A DNA stretch of 64,000 nucleotides from assembly GCA_030028905.1 (NCBI GenBank), contig JALDYZ010000005.1, forward strand, positions 124,001-188,000, written 5' to 3'. The notes under the pieces are model-generated. The model ran no database searches. It saw nothing but the letters and a program-made list of their open reading frames with translations, and had not been told where the DNA came from. Within the stretch, counting starts at the first letter, position 1. Each line of letters opens with the position of its first letter. A program made the translations under genes and the position numbers. Positions 1 through 10,280 of the stretch are shown here, piece by piece. Origin of the DNA: Ferirhizobium litorale (GTDB taxonomy: Bacteria; Pseudomonadota; Alphaproteobacteria; Rhizobiales; Rhizobiaceae).

Positions 1-823
1 AGGCGGGCCGGACACCCGTTCCGGTCTCGGCAACGGTCGCCTCCGCGAAGGCCGGGTGCAGCGTGTAGGCGGCGTTCAGCAGTTCCATCAGCGAGCGTGC
101 GGTGATCGGCCCGTCGTTGTCGGCCTCTATCATCGTCGCACCGACCATAAAGAGCCCGTCGCCGCGCGGCACGATATAGACCGGGATGCGCGGATGCAGC
201 AGCCGGACGGGTCGGACAAGCTCGATCTCGGCACTCCTGAGATAAAGCATCTCGCCGCGGACCCCGCGCAGTCCCCCAAGATCGGCAATCCGCGCCGCGC
301 CGGTGCAATCGAGGATGCGGTCGAACGCACCCTCCGACTGCGCCTCTTCGACGAGCCGCACGCCAGCCGCAGTCAGTTTGTCTCGAAGCGCCTTCAACAC
401 CCGGCGCGGGTCGAGATGCGCTTCGCGCGGAAAGAAGAGCGCCAGCCGGAACCGCCCCGCGAGGGCGGGCTCGAGCGCAGCGATTTCCTCCTCGCCGAGC
501 CATTCATGGCCGGACGTGCGGGCCGCGAAGCGCTTCAGCTCCGAGACGTCGCGCGGCGGTGCGACGACCAGCGTTCCCTTGCGATGCACCTCGCCCGGAA
601 GCGCGACTGCCCACCAGTCGGCCGCGCCTCCGCCGTACTGGAGCACGGCCTCGTCGGCACTCTCACGCTCGCACCAGGGCGCGAGCATGCCGCCGGCAAA
701 CCAGGAGGCAGCGTTGCTGAAATCCGGTCGCGGATCGACGACTGTCACCTCCGCCCCTCGGACAGCAAGTTCGTGGGCCGCTGCGAGGCCGGCAACGCCG
801 GCCCCCTTGACGAGAATGCGCAT
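1..823 (-). CDS. thiO: Glycine oxidase ThiO (FAD-dependent), C-terminus cut by window edge
   Basis: This is the 5' part of a minus-strand gene that runs off the left edge. It starts with ATG at 823, one base after the thiC stop (TAA at 825-827). The protein opens MRILVKGAGVAGLAAAHELA, a Rossmann FAD-binding fold with GxGxxG, followed about residue 33 by a DPRPDFSNAAS stretch and a GGMLAPWCE motif typical of ThiO/DAO-type oxidases. In the family, ThiO oxidises glycine to the imine that feeds thiazole synthesis. The tight spacing behind thiC and the shared TPP riboswitch upstream support a thiamine role. About 274 residues are visible and the C-terminus is missing only because of the window boundary. 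thiS, thiG and thiE would be expected further left but cannot be seen. Confidence 0.88.
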   Translation of the reverse strand, partial: MRILVKGAGVAGLAAAHELAVRGAEVTVVDPRPDFSNAASWFAGGMLAPWCERESADEAVLQYGGGAADWWAVALPGEVHRKGTLVVAPPRDVSELKRFAARTSGHEWLGEEEIAALEPALAGRFRLALFFPREAHLDPRRVLKALRDKLTAAGVRLVEEAQSEGAFDRILDCTGAARIADLGGLRGVRGEMLYLRSAEIELVRPVRLLHPRIPVYIVPRGDGLFMVGATMIEADNDGPITARSLMELLNAAYTLHPAFAEATVAETGTGVRPA

Positions 824-824
824 C

Positions 825-2930
<2,106 letters not shown>

Positions 2931-2994
2931 GTGAATGGTTGCGATATAGGCATCGAAAGGCGCCCGCCGTCAAGGGCGGGCGCCTCGCGGATTG

Positions 2995-5900
2995 TCATTC
3001 GGCGGCGATCGCCGGCGGACCCGCAGGGGCGATGTCGTTGTTGTTGCCTGCACTTTCGGCTTCGCCCTTTTTGCGCCTTTCCTTGCCGAAGAAGAGCGCA
3101 TAGCCGGCCGGCAGGACGAGGATGGTCAGCACGGTGGCGACGATGATTCCGCCCATCATGGCATAGGCGAGCGGGCCCCAGAACACGCCGCGCGAGATCG
3201 GGATCAACGCCAGAACCGCGGTCAGCGCTGTCAGCACGATCGGCCGGAAGCGTCGGACGGCAGCGCCGATGATTGCTTCTGAACGTTCCATGCCGGCGGC
3301 GATATCCTGGTCGATCTGGTCGATGAGGATGATCGAGTTGCGGATGATGATGCCGAGCAGCGCGATAACCCCGAGGATCGCCACGAAGCCGAACGGCGCG
3401 CCGCTGATCAAGAGGGCCGCTGCCGCACCGATGATGCCGAGGGGACCGGTGGCGAGCACCAGCATGGCCTTGCCGAAGTGCTGGAGCTGGATCATCAGCA
3501 GCACGACGATGACGAGCAGCATGATCGGAGCCTTGGCGGCGATCGAGGCCTGGCTCTCCGCGCTGTCTTCGGCGCCGCCCTGGATCTCGACCTTGTAGCC
3601 GGGCGCCAGACCGTCGCGCAGACCTTTGAGATCATTGAAAATATGCATCGTTACGTCATTGGACTGCACGCCATCCGGCAAAGTAGCACGCACGGTGATC
3701 GTCGGCAGGCGGTCGCGGCGCCATTCGATGCCTTGTCTCAGCACCGGCACGACCTTGGCAACCTGCGAGACCGGCACGAAGCCGCCGAAGTCGGTCGGGA
3801 CATAGACGGAGTTGACAGCGGTCAACAACTGGCGATTGCCATCCGGCTCGCGGGCCACGATCGAGACCGTTTCCTCGCCGTCGCGGAAGTCGTCGAGCGG
3901 CACGCCGGACATCGTCGCCTGCAGCATTTGGCGGATGCGCTGCGAGGTAACGCCGAGGGCGCGGGCGCGATCCTGGTCGATCACCAGCTTCATGCCCGGG
4001 ATCGGTTCCAGCCAGTCGTCGTGAACGGCATCGAGCAGCGGGTTCTCGGCAAACTTTGCCTTCACCTGATCGGCGATGCGGCGCACTTCGTCGCGGTCCG
4101 GCCCCATGACGCGCAGTTGCACCGGCCAACCGGTCGGCGGGCCGAGGAACAGGCGGTCGACCTTGGAGCGGATCGTCGGGAAATCCTCGGCAAGGATCGT
4201 CCTGAGCTTGACGATCAGCCGCTCGCGCGCCGGCTCGTCATTCGCCATCACGAGAAGCTGGGCGAAGTTCGGGTTGCGCAGCTGCTGGTCGAGCGGCAGG
4301 AAGAAGCGCGGCGCGCCCTCGCCGATATAGGTTGCGATGAAACGCTTGTCCGGGTCGTCCATCATCCGCGATTCCAGCGCCTTCGCCTGGTTCTCGACTT
4401 CCTTGATGCTGGTGCCTTCCGGCAGCCAAAGGTCGACGAGGATTTCCGGTCGCGACGATTGCGGGAAGAAGTTCTTCGGAATGAACTGGAAGGCCCAGAG
4501 GCTGCCGGCGAAGGTGCCGAGGGTCAGCAGGAGCACGATGATCCGGTGGCGCACGGCCCAGCCGACGGTTGCCCGCAGCCTGCGGTAGAAGCGGGTGTCG
4601 AATACGTCGTGATGCTCACCGGCATGCTTGCGCTGCTTGAGGATCATGTAGCCGAGCCACGGAGTGAAATATACCGCGACGAACCAGGACACGACCAGCG
4701 CGATACCCACCACGTAGAACAGCGAGCGGACATATTCGCCGGCGGTCGATTCCGCAAAGCCGACGGGTATGAAGCCGGCGGTGGTGATCAGCGTTCCAGT
4801 CAGCATCGGGAAGGCGGTCGAGGAATAGGCGAAGCTCGCCGCCTCGATCTTGACGAGGCCCTCCTCGAGCTTGCGCTCCATCATCTCGACCACGATCATG
4901 GCGTCGTCGACCAGCAGGCCGAGGGCAATGATCAGGGCGCCGAGCGAGATGCGCTGCAGGTCGATGCCGAGCTCGTACATGATGGCGAAGGTGGCGGCGA
5001 GCACCAGCGGGATGGCAATCGCGATCACCAGCCCGGAGCGCCAGCCGATCGACAGGAAGGATACCACCAGCACGATGACGAGGGCCTCGCCAAGCGCCTT
5101 CATGAACTCGCCGACCGCCTCTGTGACGACGTCGGGCTGGTTGGAGATCTGGTCGACGGCGACGCCGTAGGGCAGGGCGCTCTCGAAGCGGGCGTAGGTT
5201 TCCTCGACGGCCTTGCCGACGTCGGTCACGTTGAAGCCCTTGGCCATGACGACGCCGACCTGGACACTGTCGTGGCCGTTGAAGCGGTACTTGCGCTGAT
5301 ATGGGTCCTCGAGGCCCGAACTCACCGTGGCGATGTCGCCAAGCCGGATCACCTGGTCGCCGGCGCGCAATCGCAACTCGCGGATATCGGCGGCCCGGTC
5401 GACGCCGCCTTCAACGGAAATGCGCACCGAGCGTGTTCCGGTATCGATGGCCCCTGCCGGATCGACGTTGTTCTGGCCCTTGATGGCGTTCTGCAGGTCG
5501 AGGACGGTCAGCCCACGTTCGGCAAGCGCCTTGGAGGACACATCGATATAGATCTTTTCCGGCTGGTCGCCGATGATGACGGCCTTTTCGACGCCGGGCG
5601 TCGTCAAGAGCATGTCACGGGCCTGGATCGCGAACTTCTTCAGTTCCGGATAGCTGTAGCCGTCGCCGCTGATCGAGTGCAGCGTGATGAAGGTGTCGCC
5701 GAACTCGTCGTTGAAATAGGGTCCGAGCACGCCTTCCGGCAACTCGTCGGAAATGTCGCCGACCTTCTTGCGCACCTGGTAGAATGCGTCGGCAACTTCC
5801 TCGGCATTGGTATCGCCGAGGACCTGAAGCGTAATGATGGCGCTGCCCGACCGCGTATAGGATTTCACCCAGTCGAGGTGCGGCGTTTCCTGCAGCTTGC

Positions 5901-6135
5901 GCTCGATCTTGTTGACCACCTGGTCCTGCATGTCCTCGATCGAGGCGCCGGGCCAGATCGCCTGCACCACCATGACGCGGAAGGTGAAATCCGGGTCTTC
6001 CTTCTGGCCCATGCGCATCAGCCCCAGTACGCCGGTGATCAGGATCAGCGCGAAAAGGAAGCGGGCGATGCTCGGATGGGCGATCGCCCAGCGCGAGAGA
6101 TTGAACGGCTTGCGGTCGGTGGTCGGGGCGCTCAT
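2995..6135 (-). CDS. RND-family efflux pump inner-membrane transporter
   Basis: The 1,046-residue protein has the length and layout of AcrB/MexB-type resistance-nodulation-division pumps: two repeats, each with one transmembrane helix, a large periplasmic domain and a block of five or so helices. The first helix lies around residues 22-42 (IARFLFALILITGVLGL). The proton-relay aspartate pair is visible as GLLVDDAMIVVEMMER near residue 408. It would export hydrophobic compounds using the proton gradient, with the adaptor encoded just upstream (30-base gap) and an outer-membrane TolC-type partner not present here. Substrates cannot be read from sequence. A divergent or local TetR gene upstream suggests ligand-induced control. 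Confidence 0.95.
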   Translation of the reverse strand: MSAPTTDRKPFNLSRWAIAHPSIARFLFALILITGVLGLMRMGQKEDPDFTFRVMVVQAIWPGASIEDMQDQVVNKIERKLQETPHLDWVKSYTRSGSAIITLQVLGDTNAEEVADAFYQVRKKVGDISDELPEGVLGPYFNDEFGDTFITLHSISGDGYSYPELKKFAIQARDMLLTTPGVEKAVIIGDQPEKIYIDVSSKALAERGLTVLDLQNAIKGQNNVDPAGAIDTGTRSVRISVEGGVDRAADIRELRLRAGDQVIRLGDIATVSSGLEDPYQRKYRFNGHDSVQVGVVMAKGFNVTDVGKAVEETYARFESALPYGVAVDQISNQPDVVTEAVGEFMKALGEALVIVLVVSFLSIGWRSGLVIAIAIPLVLAATFAIMYELGIDLQRISLGALIIALGLLVDDAMIVVEMMERKLEEGLVKIEAASFAYSSTAFPMLTGTLITTAGFIPVGFAESTAGEYVRSLFYVVGIALVVSWFVAVYFTPWLGYMILKQRKHAGEHHDVFDTRFYRRLRATVGWAVRHRIIVLLLTLGTFAGSLWAFQFIPKNFFPQSSRPEILVDLWLPEGTSIKEVENQAKALESRMMDDPDKRFIATYIGEGAPRFFLPLDQQLRNPNFAQLLVMANDEPARERLIVKLRTILAEDFPTIRSKVDRLFLGPPTGWPVQLRVMGPDRDEVRRIADQVKAKFAENPLLDAVHDDWLEPIPGMKLVIDQDRARALGVTSQRIRQMLQATMSGVPLDDFRDGEETVSIVAREPDGNRQLLTAVNSVYVPTDFGGFVPVSQVAKVVPVLRQGIEWRRDRLPTITVRATLPDGVQSNDVTMHIFNDLKGLRDGLAPGYKVEIQGGAEDSAESQASIAAKAPIMLLVIVVLLMIQLQHFGKAMLVLATGPLGIIGAAAALLISGAPFGFVAILGVIALLGIIIRNSIILIDQIDQDIAAGMERSEAIIGAAVRRFRPIVLTALTAVLALIPISRGVFWGPLAYAMMGGIIVATVLTILVLPAGYALFFGKERRKKGEAESAGNNNDIAPAGPPAIAAE

Positions 6136-6165
6136 GGCGTCGTTCCGTTCTGTCGGTGTCGGGGA

Positions 6166-7287
6166 TCAGCGAACGACTTCGCTGCTCTCGGCGAGAGCGG
6201 CTTGCTGTTCGGCCTCGGGGAGCTTGACCTTGAGGTTTTCGCTCATGAACTGCGTTCCGGCAGCCACCACCAGGTCGCCTTGATTCAGGCCGTGGGCGAT
6301 GTTGACACCCTCGTCACTGAAATCGGCGACGGTGATTTCGCGGGCATGCACCGTTTCGCCTTCCGGCATGACGACCCAGACGATTTCCTTGCCGTCCTTC
6401 TTCGCCAGCGCGCTCAGCGGAATGGAGACGGTATTCGCGCCGGCGTCGGCGACCGCGCTGATCGTTGCCGTCATGCCGAGCAGCACGCGCGGATCGTTCG
6501 GCAGGCTGACGCGGACCGCAAAGGTGCGCGACTGCTGGTCGGCGCTGCCGGCAACCTCGCGGACCTTGCCTTCGAGTGCGAGCCCGTTGTCGGACCAGAA
6601 ACTCGTCTTGACCTGCTTGCCGGGCTTGAATTCGGCGATGTCCATCTCGGGCACGGCGATCTGCACTTCCTTCTCGCCGTCGACTGCGACAGCGACCACG
6701 GAATTGCCGGCTGCAATCACCTGGCCGACATCGGCATTGACCGCCGTGACAATCCCGTTCTGGTCGGCCTTGAGGTCGGTGTAGCTCACCTGGTTCTTGG
6801 CCTGGTCGAGGGAGGAGAGGGCTGCGTCGCGCGTGGAGATGGCCTGCTCATAGGCAAGCGTCGCCTCTTCGAGTTGGGACTTCGACGTGGCGTTCTTGGC
6901 ATAGAGCTGTTCGGCGCGATTCCTCGCCAGTGTCGCGGTCTCGACCTGCTTTTCAGCGGCAGCGAGGTTCGCTTCGGCAGTTCTCACGGCAAGCTGGTAA
7001 TCGGTGGCGTCGATGCGGGCGAGTACGTAGCCGGGTGCGACGCGATCGCCGATGTTGACGCGGCGCTCGGTGATCTTTCCGGCGACCCGGAACCCCATGT
7101 TCATCTCGGTCCGCGCCTTGACCGAACCGGAATAGCTGAGTTCACGGGTGGAGTTGGCGGCGGCAATTTCGACCACCTTGACCGGCCGGACAATCTCCTG
7201 CGTCTCGGCCTTTTCTTCCGAGCAGCCGGCCAGGAAGATGCCGACGGCGGCCAAGACGGCAAGCCTTGCGGTGGTCGGAATGGTCAT
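6166..7287 (-). CDS. RND efflux periplasmic adaptor (membrane fusion) lipoprotein
   Basis: I choose the ATG at 7287 (protein begins MTIPTTARLAVLAAVGIFLA) because an AAGGA Shine-Dalgarno sits 7 bases upstream; an in-frame start 33 bases earlier has less support. The N-terminus is a lipoprotein signal with lipobox LAGC, so the mature protein should be anchored at Cys near residue 23. The rest (373 residues) follows HlyD/AcrA architecture: a beta-barrel and lipoyl half around YSGSVKARTEMNMGFRVAGK, a coiled-coil hairpin rich in Ala/Glu (AEANLAAAEKQVETATLARN), then the second lipoyl half and membrane-proximal domain. It links the RND transporter encoded 30 bases downstream to an outer-membrane channel. 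Operon with that transporter is very likely. Confidence 0.95.
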   Translation of the reverse strand: MTIPTTARLAVLAAVGIFLAGCSEEKAETQEIVRPVKVVEIAAANSTRELSYSGSVKARTEMNMGFRVAGKITERRVNIGDRVAPGYVLARIDATDYQLAVRTAEANLAAAEKQVETATLARNRAEQLYAKNATSKSQLEEATLAYEQAISTRDAALSSLDQAKNQVSYTDLKADQNGIVTAVNADVGQVIAAGNSVVAVAVDGEKEVQIAVPEMDIAEFKPGKQVKTSFWSDNGLALEGKVREVAGSADQQSRTFAVRVSLPNDPRVLLGMTATISAVADAGANTVSIPLSALAKKDGKEIVWVVMPEGETVHAREITVADFSDEGVNIAHGLNQGDLVVAAGTQFMSENLKVKLPEAEQQAALAESSEVVR

Positions 7288-7363
7288 GCTTGAGTCCTTA
7301 CGCGGAGACATTGCTCGCACTCCTGGTCAAAATCGATGTGTTGAACTGCGGTCCGCAGTCGCT

Positions 7364-7972
7364 CTATTTCTTCAATGCCCTGATCGCGAAATCGATCAGT
7401 TGCTCGGGTGTCGCGCGATTTTCCTTCGCAAGACACTGGGCCACCATCTGAGGGTGGCAAAGGTTGATGGTCGCCGATCCGAAGCAGCGCGAAGCGACAA
7501 CCGCATCCTGCTCGGCGAATTCGCCGGCCTCGATGCCATCGCGGATGATGTCGGCGATCACGTCGTGCATGCGGTCGATGTGCTTTTCGATGACATGCCA
7601 GTCGCGCTCGATGGCGACGACCACCATTTCGTGCACCTTCTGCTCATCGAGCATCGTCTCGAGCGTCATCTGATACTGGCCCTGCACGAAGAGCCGCAAA
7701 CGCTCGGAAGCGCTCAGCGGCAGTCGCGAGGTATCAAAGGCCCGCTGGTAGCTGGCTGCCAGCATGCGTCCGCAGATAGCCTGGTGGATTTCGGTCTTGG
7801 AGGCAAAAAAGCGGTAGATGTTGGCCGGTGACATGCCGAGATCGCGGGCAATGTCGGAGACGTTGGTCTTCGCGTAGCCATAGTGCCTGAACAGCCGTTC
7901 CGCCGCATCGAGGATGCGCGTGATGTTGTCCTGCTTGGCGGGATCGACGGTGTTTTCGATCGCTTCCTGCAT
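7364..7972 (-). CDS. TetR/AcrR-family transcriptional repressor
   Basis: The 202-residue protein has a typical TetR N-terminal helix-turn-helix (residues about 17-60, ILDAAERLFRHYGYAKTNVS then DLGMSPANIYRFFASK) and a variable ligand-binding C-terminal half. It sits upstream of the adaptor and pump genes on the same strand with a 76-base gap, so it is the probable repressor of the efflux operon and of itself. A long perfect palindrome (7981-8036) begins 8 bases upstream of its ATG, and the AAGG of the likely ribosome site lies inside that palindrome. The inducer is unknown. Confidence 0.93.
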   Translation of the reverse strand: MQEAIENTVDPAKQDNITRILDAAERLFRHYGYAKTNVSDIARDLGMSPANIYRFFASKTEIHQAICGRMLAASYQRAFDTSRLPLSASERLRLFVQGQYQMTLETMLDEQKVHEMVVVAIERDWHVIEKHIDRMHDVIADIIRDGIEAGEFAEQDAVVASRCFGSATINLCHPQMVAQCLAKENRATPEQLIDFAIRALKK

Positions 7973-7980
7973 GTCATGAA

Positions 7981-8036
7981 GCCTTACATATTACGACTGA
8001 CGAATTTTGAATTTCGTCAGTCGTAATATGTAAGGC
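7981..8036. promoter_or_regulatory. 24-bp perfect palindrome, probable TetR operator
   Basis: The arms 7981-8004 and 8013-8036 are exact reverse complements over 24 bases with an 8-base centre (TTTTGAAT). The half-site core reads TTACGACTGACGAA. It lies between the TetR start codon and the activator gene at 8189. Location and symmetry fit an operator, perhaps accommodating two TetR dimers, but the same sequence could also form a strong hairpin in the TetR leader RNA. No T-run follows on either strand, which argues against a terminator. Confidence 0.8.
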
Positions 8037-8188
8037 GGCTTTCGTCAAGTGGCGTGGCGAACGCCCGCTGCCGGCTAGGCTCGGCAGGGGGCGGCTGGGG
8101 CCGCCTTTACTTTTCCCCATCCCCATGCGCAGATTGTCGTGGATGGAGGAAGGGAAGCGGCCTGCTGGGAGGCTGGCCGCCTGATCTC

Positions 8189-10075
8189 ATGGTTTCGCAT
8201 GCGGATCATATCCGGGAGATCGAGCGCGTCGGCCTCGGTCATTCGACCGGTCGTGACGACACGGTCGTCAAATCCTGGCTGCGCTGCCTCGAGCAGCATC
8301 GACTCGACCCGACCCAGGCCTGCGAGGCATTTATCGTCCCCGATGGGAAACTGCGCGAACATCGGCAGCAGTCTGAGGAATTGGTGACGATCGCGCGCTC
8401 CGGGCTCGAGCATCTCTTCAAGCAGGTGGCCGGGCAGAACTATGTGCTGCTGCTTTCCGACCGAGAGGGGGTGACGGTCGAGTTCCTCGGCGATCCGCTG
8501 TTCGACAACAACCTGCGCAAGGCTGGCCTCTATCTTGGCTCGGAATGGTCGGAGTGGCGGGCAGGTACCTGCGCCGTCGGTGCCTGTCTCGAAACGGGCG
8601 AGGCGCTGACCATCCATCAGAGCGACCACTTCGACACCACTCACACGCCGCTTTCCTGCACGGCAGCACCGATCTACGATACCGCCGGCGAACTTGCGGC
8701 GGTGCTCGACATTTCGTTGCTGAGCTCACCGATCGTCAAGGCGAGCCAGAACCTGGCGCTGCACCTCGTCACCGCCACCGCCCGTCGCATCGAACTCGCC
8801 AATCTCATGGCGCAGACCCGCCACCAGTGGGTGCTGCGCTTCGCCCGTTCGCCGGAATTCCTCGACGTCGATCCCGAGGCAGCGGTCTCGATCGACGGGC
8901 TCGGCCGCATCGTCGGCATGACCAATGGCGGCGCAAAGATCCTCGCCCGATCCGTTGGCGTCGACTGGCGCGATCCGACGCAACTTATCGGCCAGCCGGT
9001 GTCGCGCTTCTTCGACATGGAGATCGAAGACCTTCCTGACCTGACCCGCCGCCGTCCGACGCAGGAGCGCCTCGTCTTTGCCCGCGACGGCAACGCGCTG
9101 TTCGCGCACGCTATCGAGCCGCAAATGCGCATGCGCTCGCCGCAGGTTTCGCGCGACCAGATCCCGGCGCCGCTGCGCCGTCTCGGCGGCGATGCGCCGG
9201 AGATCCTCGCGCTGCAGGCGAAGGCCGCCAAGCTCGCCCGCACCCGCCTGCCGATCCTGATCCAGGGGGAAACCGGGACCGGCAAGGAGCACCTGGCGCT
9301 CGCCATCCATGAAGGCAGCGGCCTCAAAGGCCGATTTGTTGCCATCAATTGCGCAGCGATCCCCGAGCAGCTGATCGAGAGCGAGCTGTTCGGCTATCTG
9401 CCCGGCGCCTTCACCGGCGCCTCGGCCAAGGGGCGCAAGGGACTGATCGAGCAGGCGGACGGCGGCACGCTGTTCCTGGACGAGATCGGCGACATGCCGC
9501 TTTCCTTGCAAAGCCGATTGCTGCGCGTGCTGGCCGAACGTGAGGTGCTGCCGGTCGGCGGCCTCGAGCCCCGGCCGGTCCAGATCCGTATCGTTTCCGC
9601 CTCGCACCGCCCGCTGCAAAGTCTTGTCGGCCAGGGACTGTTCCGCCAAGACCTGTTCTATCGGCTGAATGCGGCGACGCTTTCGCTCTCGCCCTTGCGC
9701 GACAGGCCGGATTTCGAATGGGTGCTCGGCGAGATCCTCAAACGGCACGCGGTGGAAAATCGTCCGCTCTCGGTGTCGCCACCCGCGCTTCTGGCGCTGA
9801 AGGCCCACAATTGGCCGGGCAACATTCGCGAACTCGACAACGTCATCGCGGTGGCGGCCGCGCTCAGCGAGGACGGCATTCTCGAGCTAGCCGACCTGCC
9901 CGACCACCTTGCCGCTCCGATCGGCATCGACGGGGAGGGTCATGCCGGTTCGACCTTGCGATCGATGCTCGCCAGTTGCAACTGGAACGTCTCCGAGGTC
10001 GCCCGCCGTCTCGGCATCGACCGCTCCACGGTCCATCGCCAGATCAAGCGCTACGGACTTTCGCAGGGCCACTGA
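8189..10075 (+). CDS. AcoR-like sigma-54-dependent activator (GAF, AAA+, Fis HTH)
   Basis: I choose the ATG at 8189 (MVSHADHIREIERV), giving 628 residues; an in-frame extension to 8054 is unlike the family. Domains in order are a GAF-type sensor (about residues 60-200, QNYVLLLSDREGVTVEFLGD), an AAA+ sigma-54 interaction domain with Walker A GETGTGKE, the GAFTGA loop (PGAFTGASAKGR) and a [12 protein letters not shown] Walker B, and a C-terminal Fis-type helix-turn-helix (NVSEVARRLGIDRSTVHRQI). There is no receiver domain, so it should be ligand-controlled like AcoR and MimR. It lies directly upstream of a flavin monooxygenase whose promoter matches the sigma-54 consensus, so that gene is the likely target. 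The effector is unknown. Confidence 0.93.
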   Translation: MVSHADHIREIERVGLGHSTGRDDTVVKSWLRCLEQHRLDPTQACEAFIVPDGKLREHRQQSEELVTIARSGLEHLFKQVAGQNYVLLLSDREGVTVEFLGDPLFDNNLRKAGLYLGSEWSEWRAGTCAVGACLETGEALTIHQSDHFDTTHTPLSCTAAPIYDTAGELAAVLDISLLSSPIVKASQNLALHLVTATARRIELANLMAQTRHQWVLRFARSPEFLDVDPEAAVSIDGLGRIVGMTNGGAKILARSVGVDWRDPTQLIGQPVSRFFDMEIEDLPDLTRRRPTQERLVFARDGNALFAHAIEPQMRMRSPQVSRDQIPAPLRRLGGDAPEILALQAKAAKLARTRLPILIQGETGTGKEHLALAIHEGSGLKGRFVAINCAAIPEQLIESELFGYLPGAFTGASAKGRKGLIEQADGGTLFLDEIGDMPLSLQSRLLRVLAEREVLPVGGLEPRPVQIRIVSASHRPLQSLVGQGLFRQDLFYRLNAATLSLSPLRDRPDFEWVLGEILKRHAVENRPLSVSPPALLALKAHNWPGNIRELDNVIAVAAALSEDGILELADLPDHLAAPIGIDGEGHAGSTLRSMLASCNWNVSEVARRLGIDRSTVHRQIKRYGLSQGH

Positions 10076-10100
10076 GGCCGCCACAGGCTGGTGCCACACC

Positions 10101-10128
10101 TGTTGCATCGATGGCAACCGGCGCAACA
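10101..10128. promoter_or_regulatory. Inverted repeat TGTTGC-N16-GCAACA, probable enhancer site
   Basis: TGTTGC at 10101-10106 and GCAACA at 10123-10128 form a dyad; an overlapping tighter dyad, GTTGC-N7-GCAAC, occupies 10102-10118. The site ends 53 bases upstream of the -24 element at 10181, the usual distance for an upstream activator sequence of a sigma-54 activator. The adjacent AcoR-like protein is the obvious candidate to bind it. Assignment is by position and symmetry only. Confidence 0.7.
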
Positions 10129-10180
10129 GACAGTCGATATCAAGCTGCTGAAAAGATATCATTTATTGCCGCACAGGGTT

Positions 10181-10196
10181 TGGCACGCCACTTGCT
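10181..10196 (+). promoter_or_regulatory. Sigma-54 (-24/-12) promoter of the flavin monooxygenase gene
   Basis: The sequence TGGCACGCCACTTGCT matches the consensus TGGCACG-N4-TTGCT exactly. Transcription would start about 12 bases after the TTGC, leaving a leader of roughly 70 bases before the ATG at 10281. Its downstream partner is the monooxygenase and its likely activator is the gene just upstream. Confidence 0.93.
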
Positions 10197-10280
10197 GATT
10201 ACTTGTTGGAAAGATTTTCCGAGCACCGGGAGGAGGAGTTCCCGATGCCTCAGACGGGCAAGCACGATGGAGGAGATTTC

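Noticed and set aside
3478-7293. A 1,271-codon open frame on the plus strand opposite the RND pump genes
   Set aside because: It is antisense to two well-recognised genes; in high-GC DNA the opposite frame of a strong gene is often stop-free. The protein is rich in Asp, His, Gly and Arg with no known fold.
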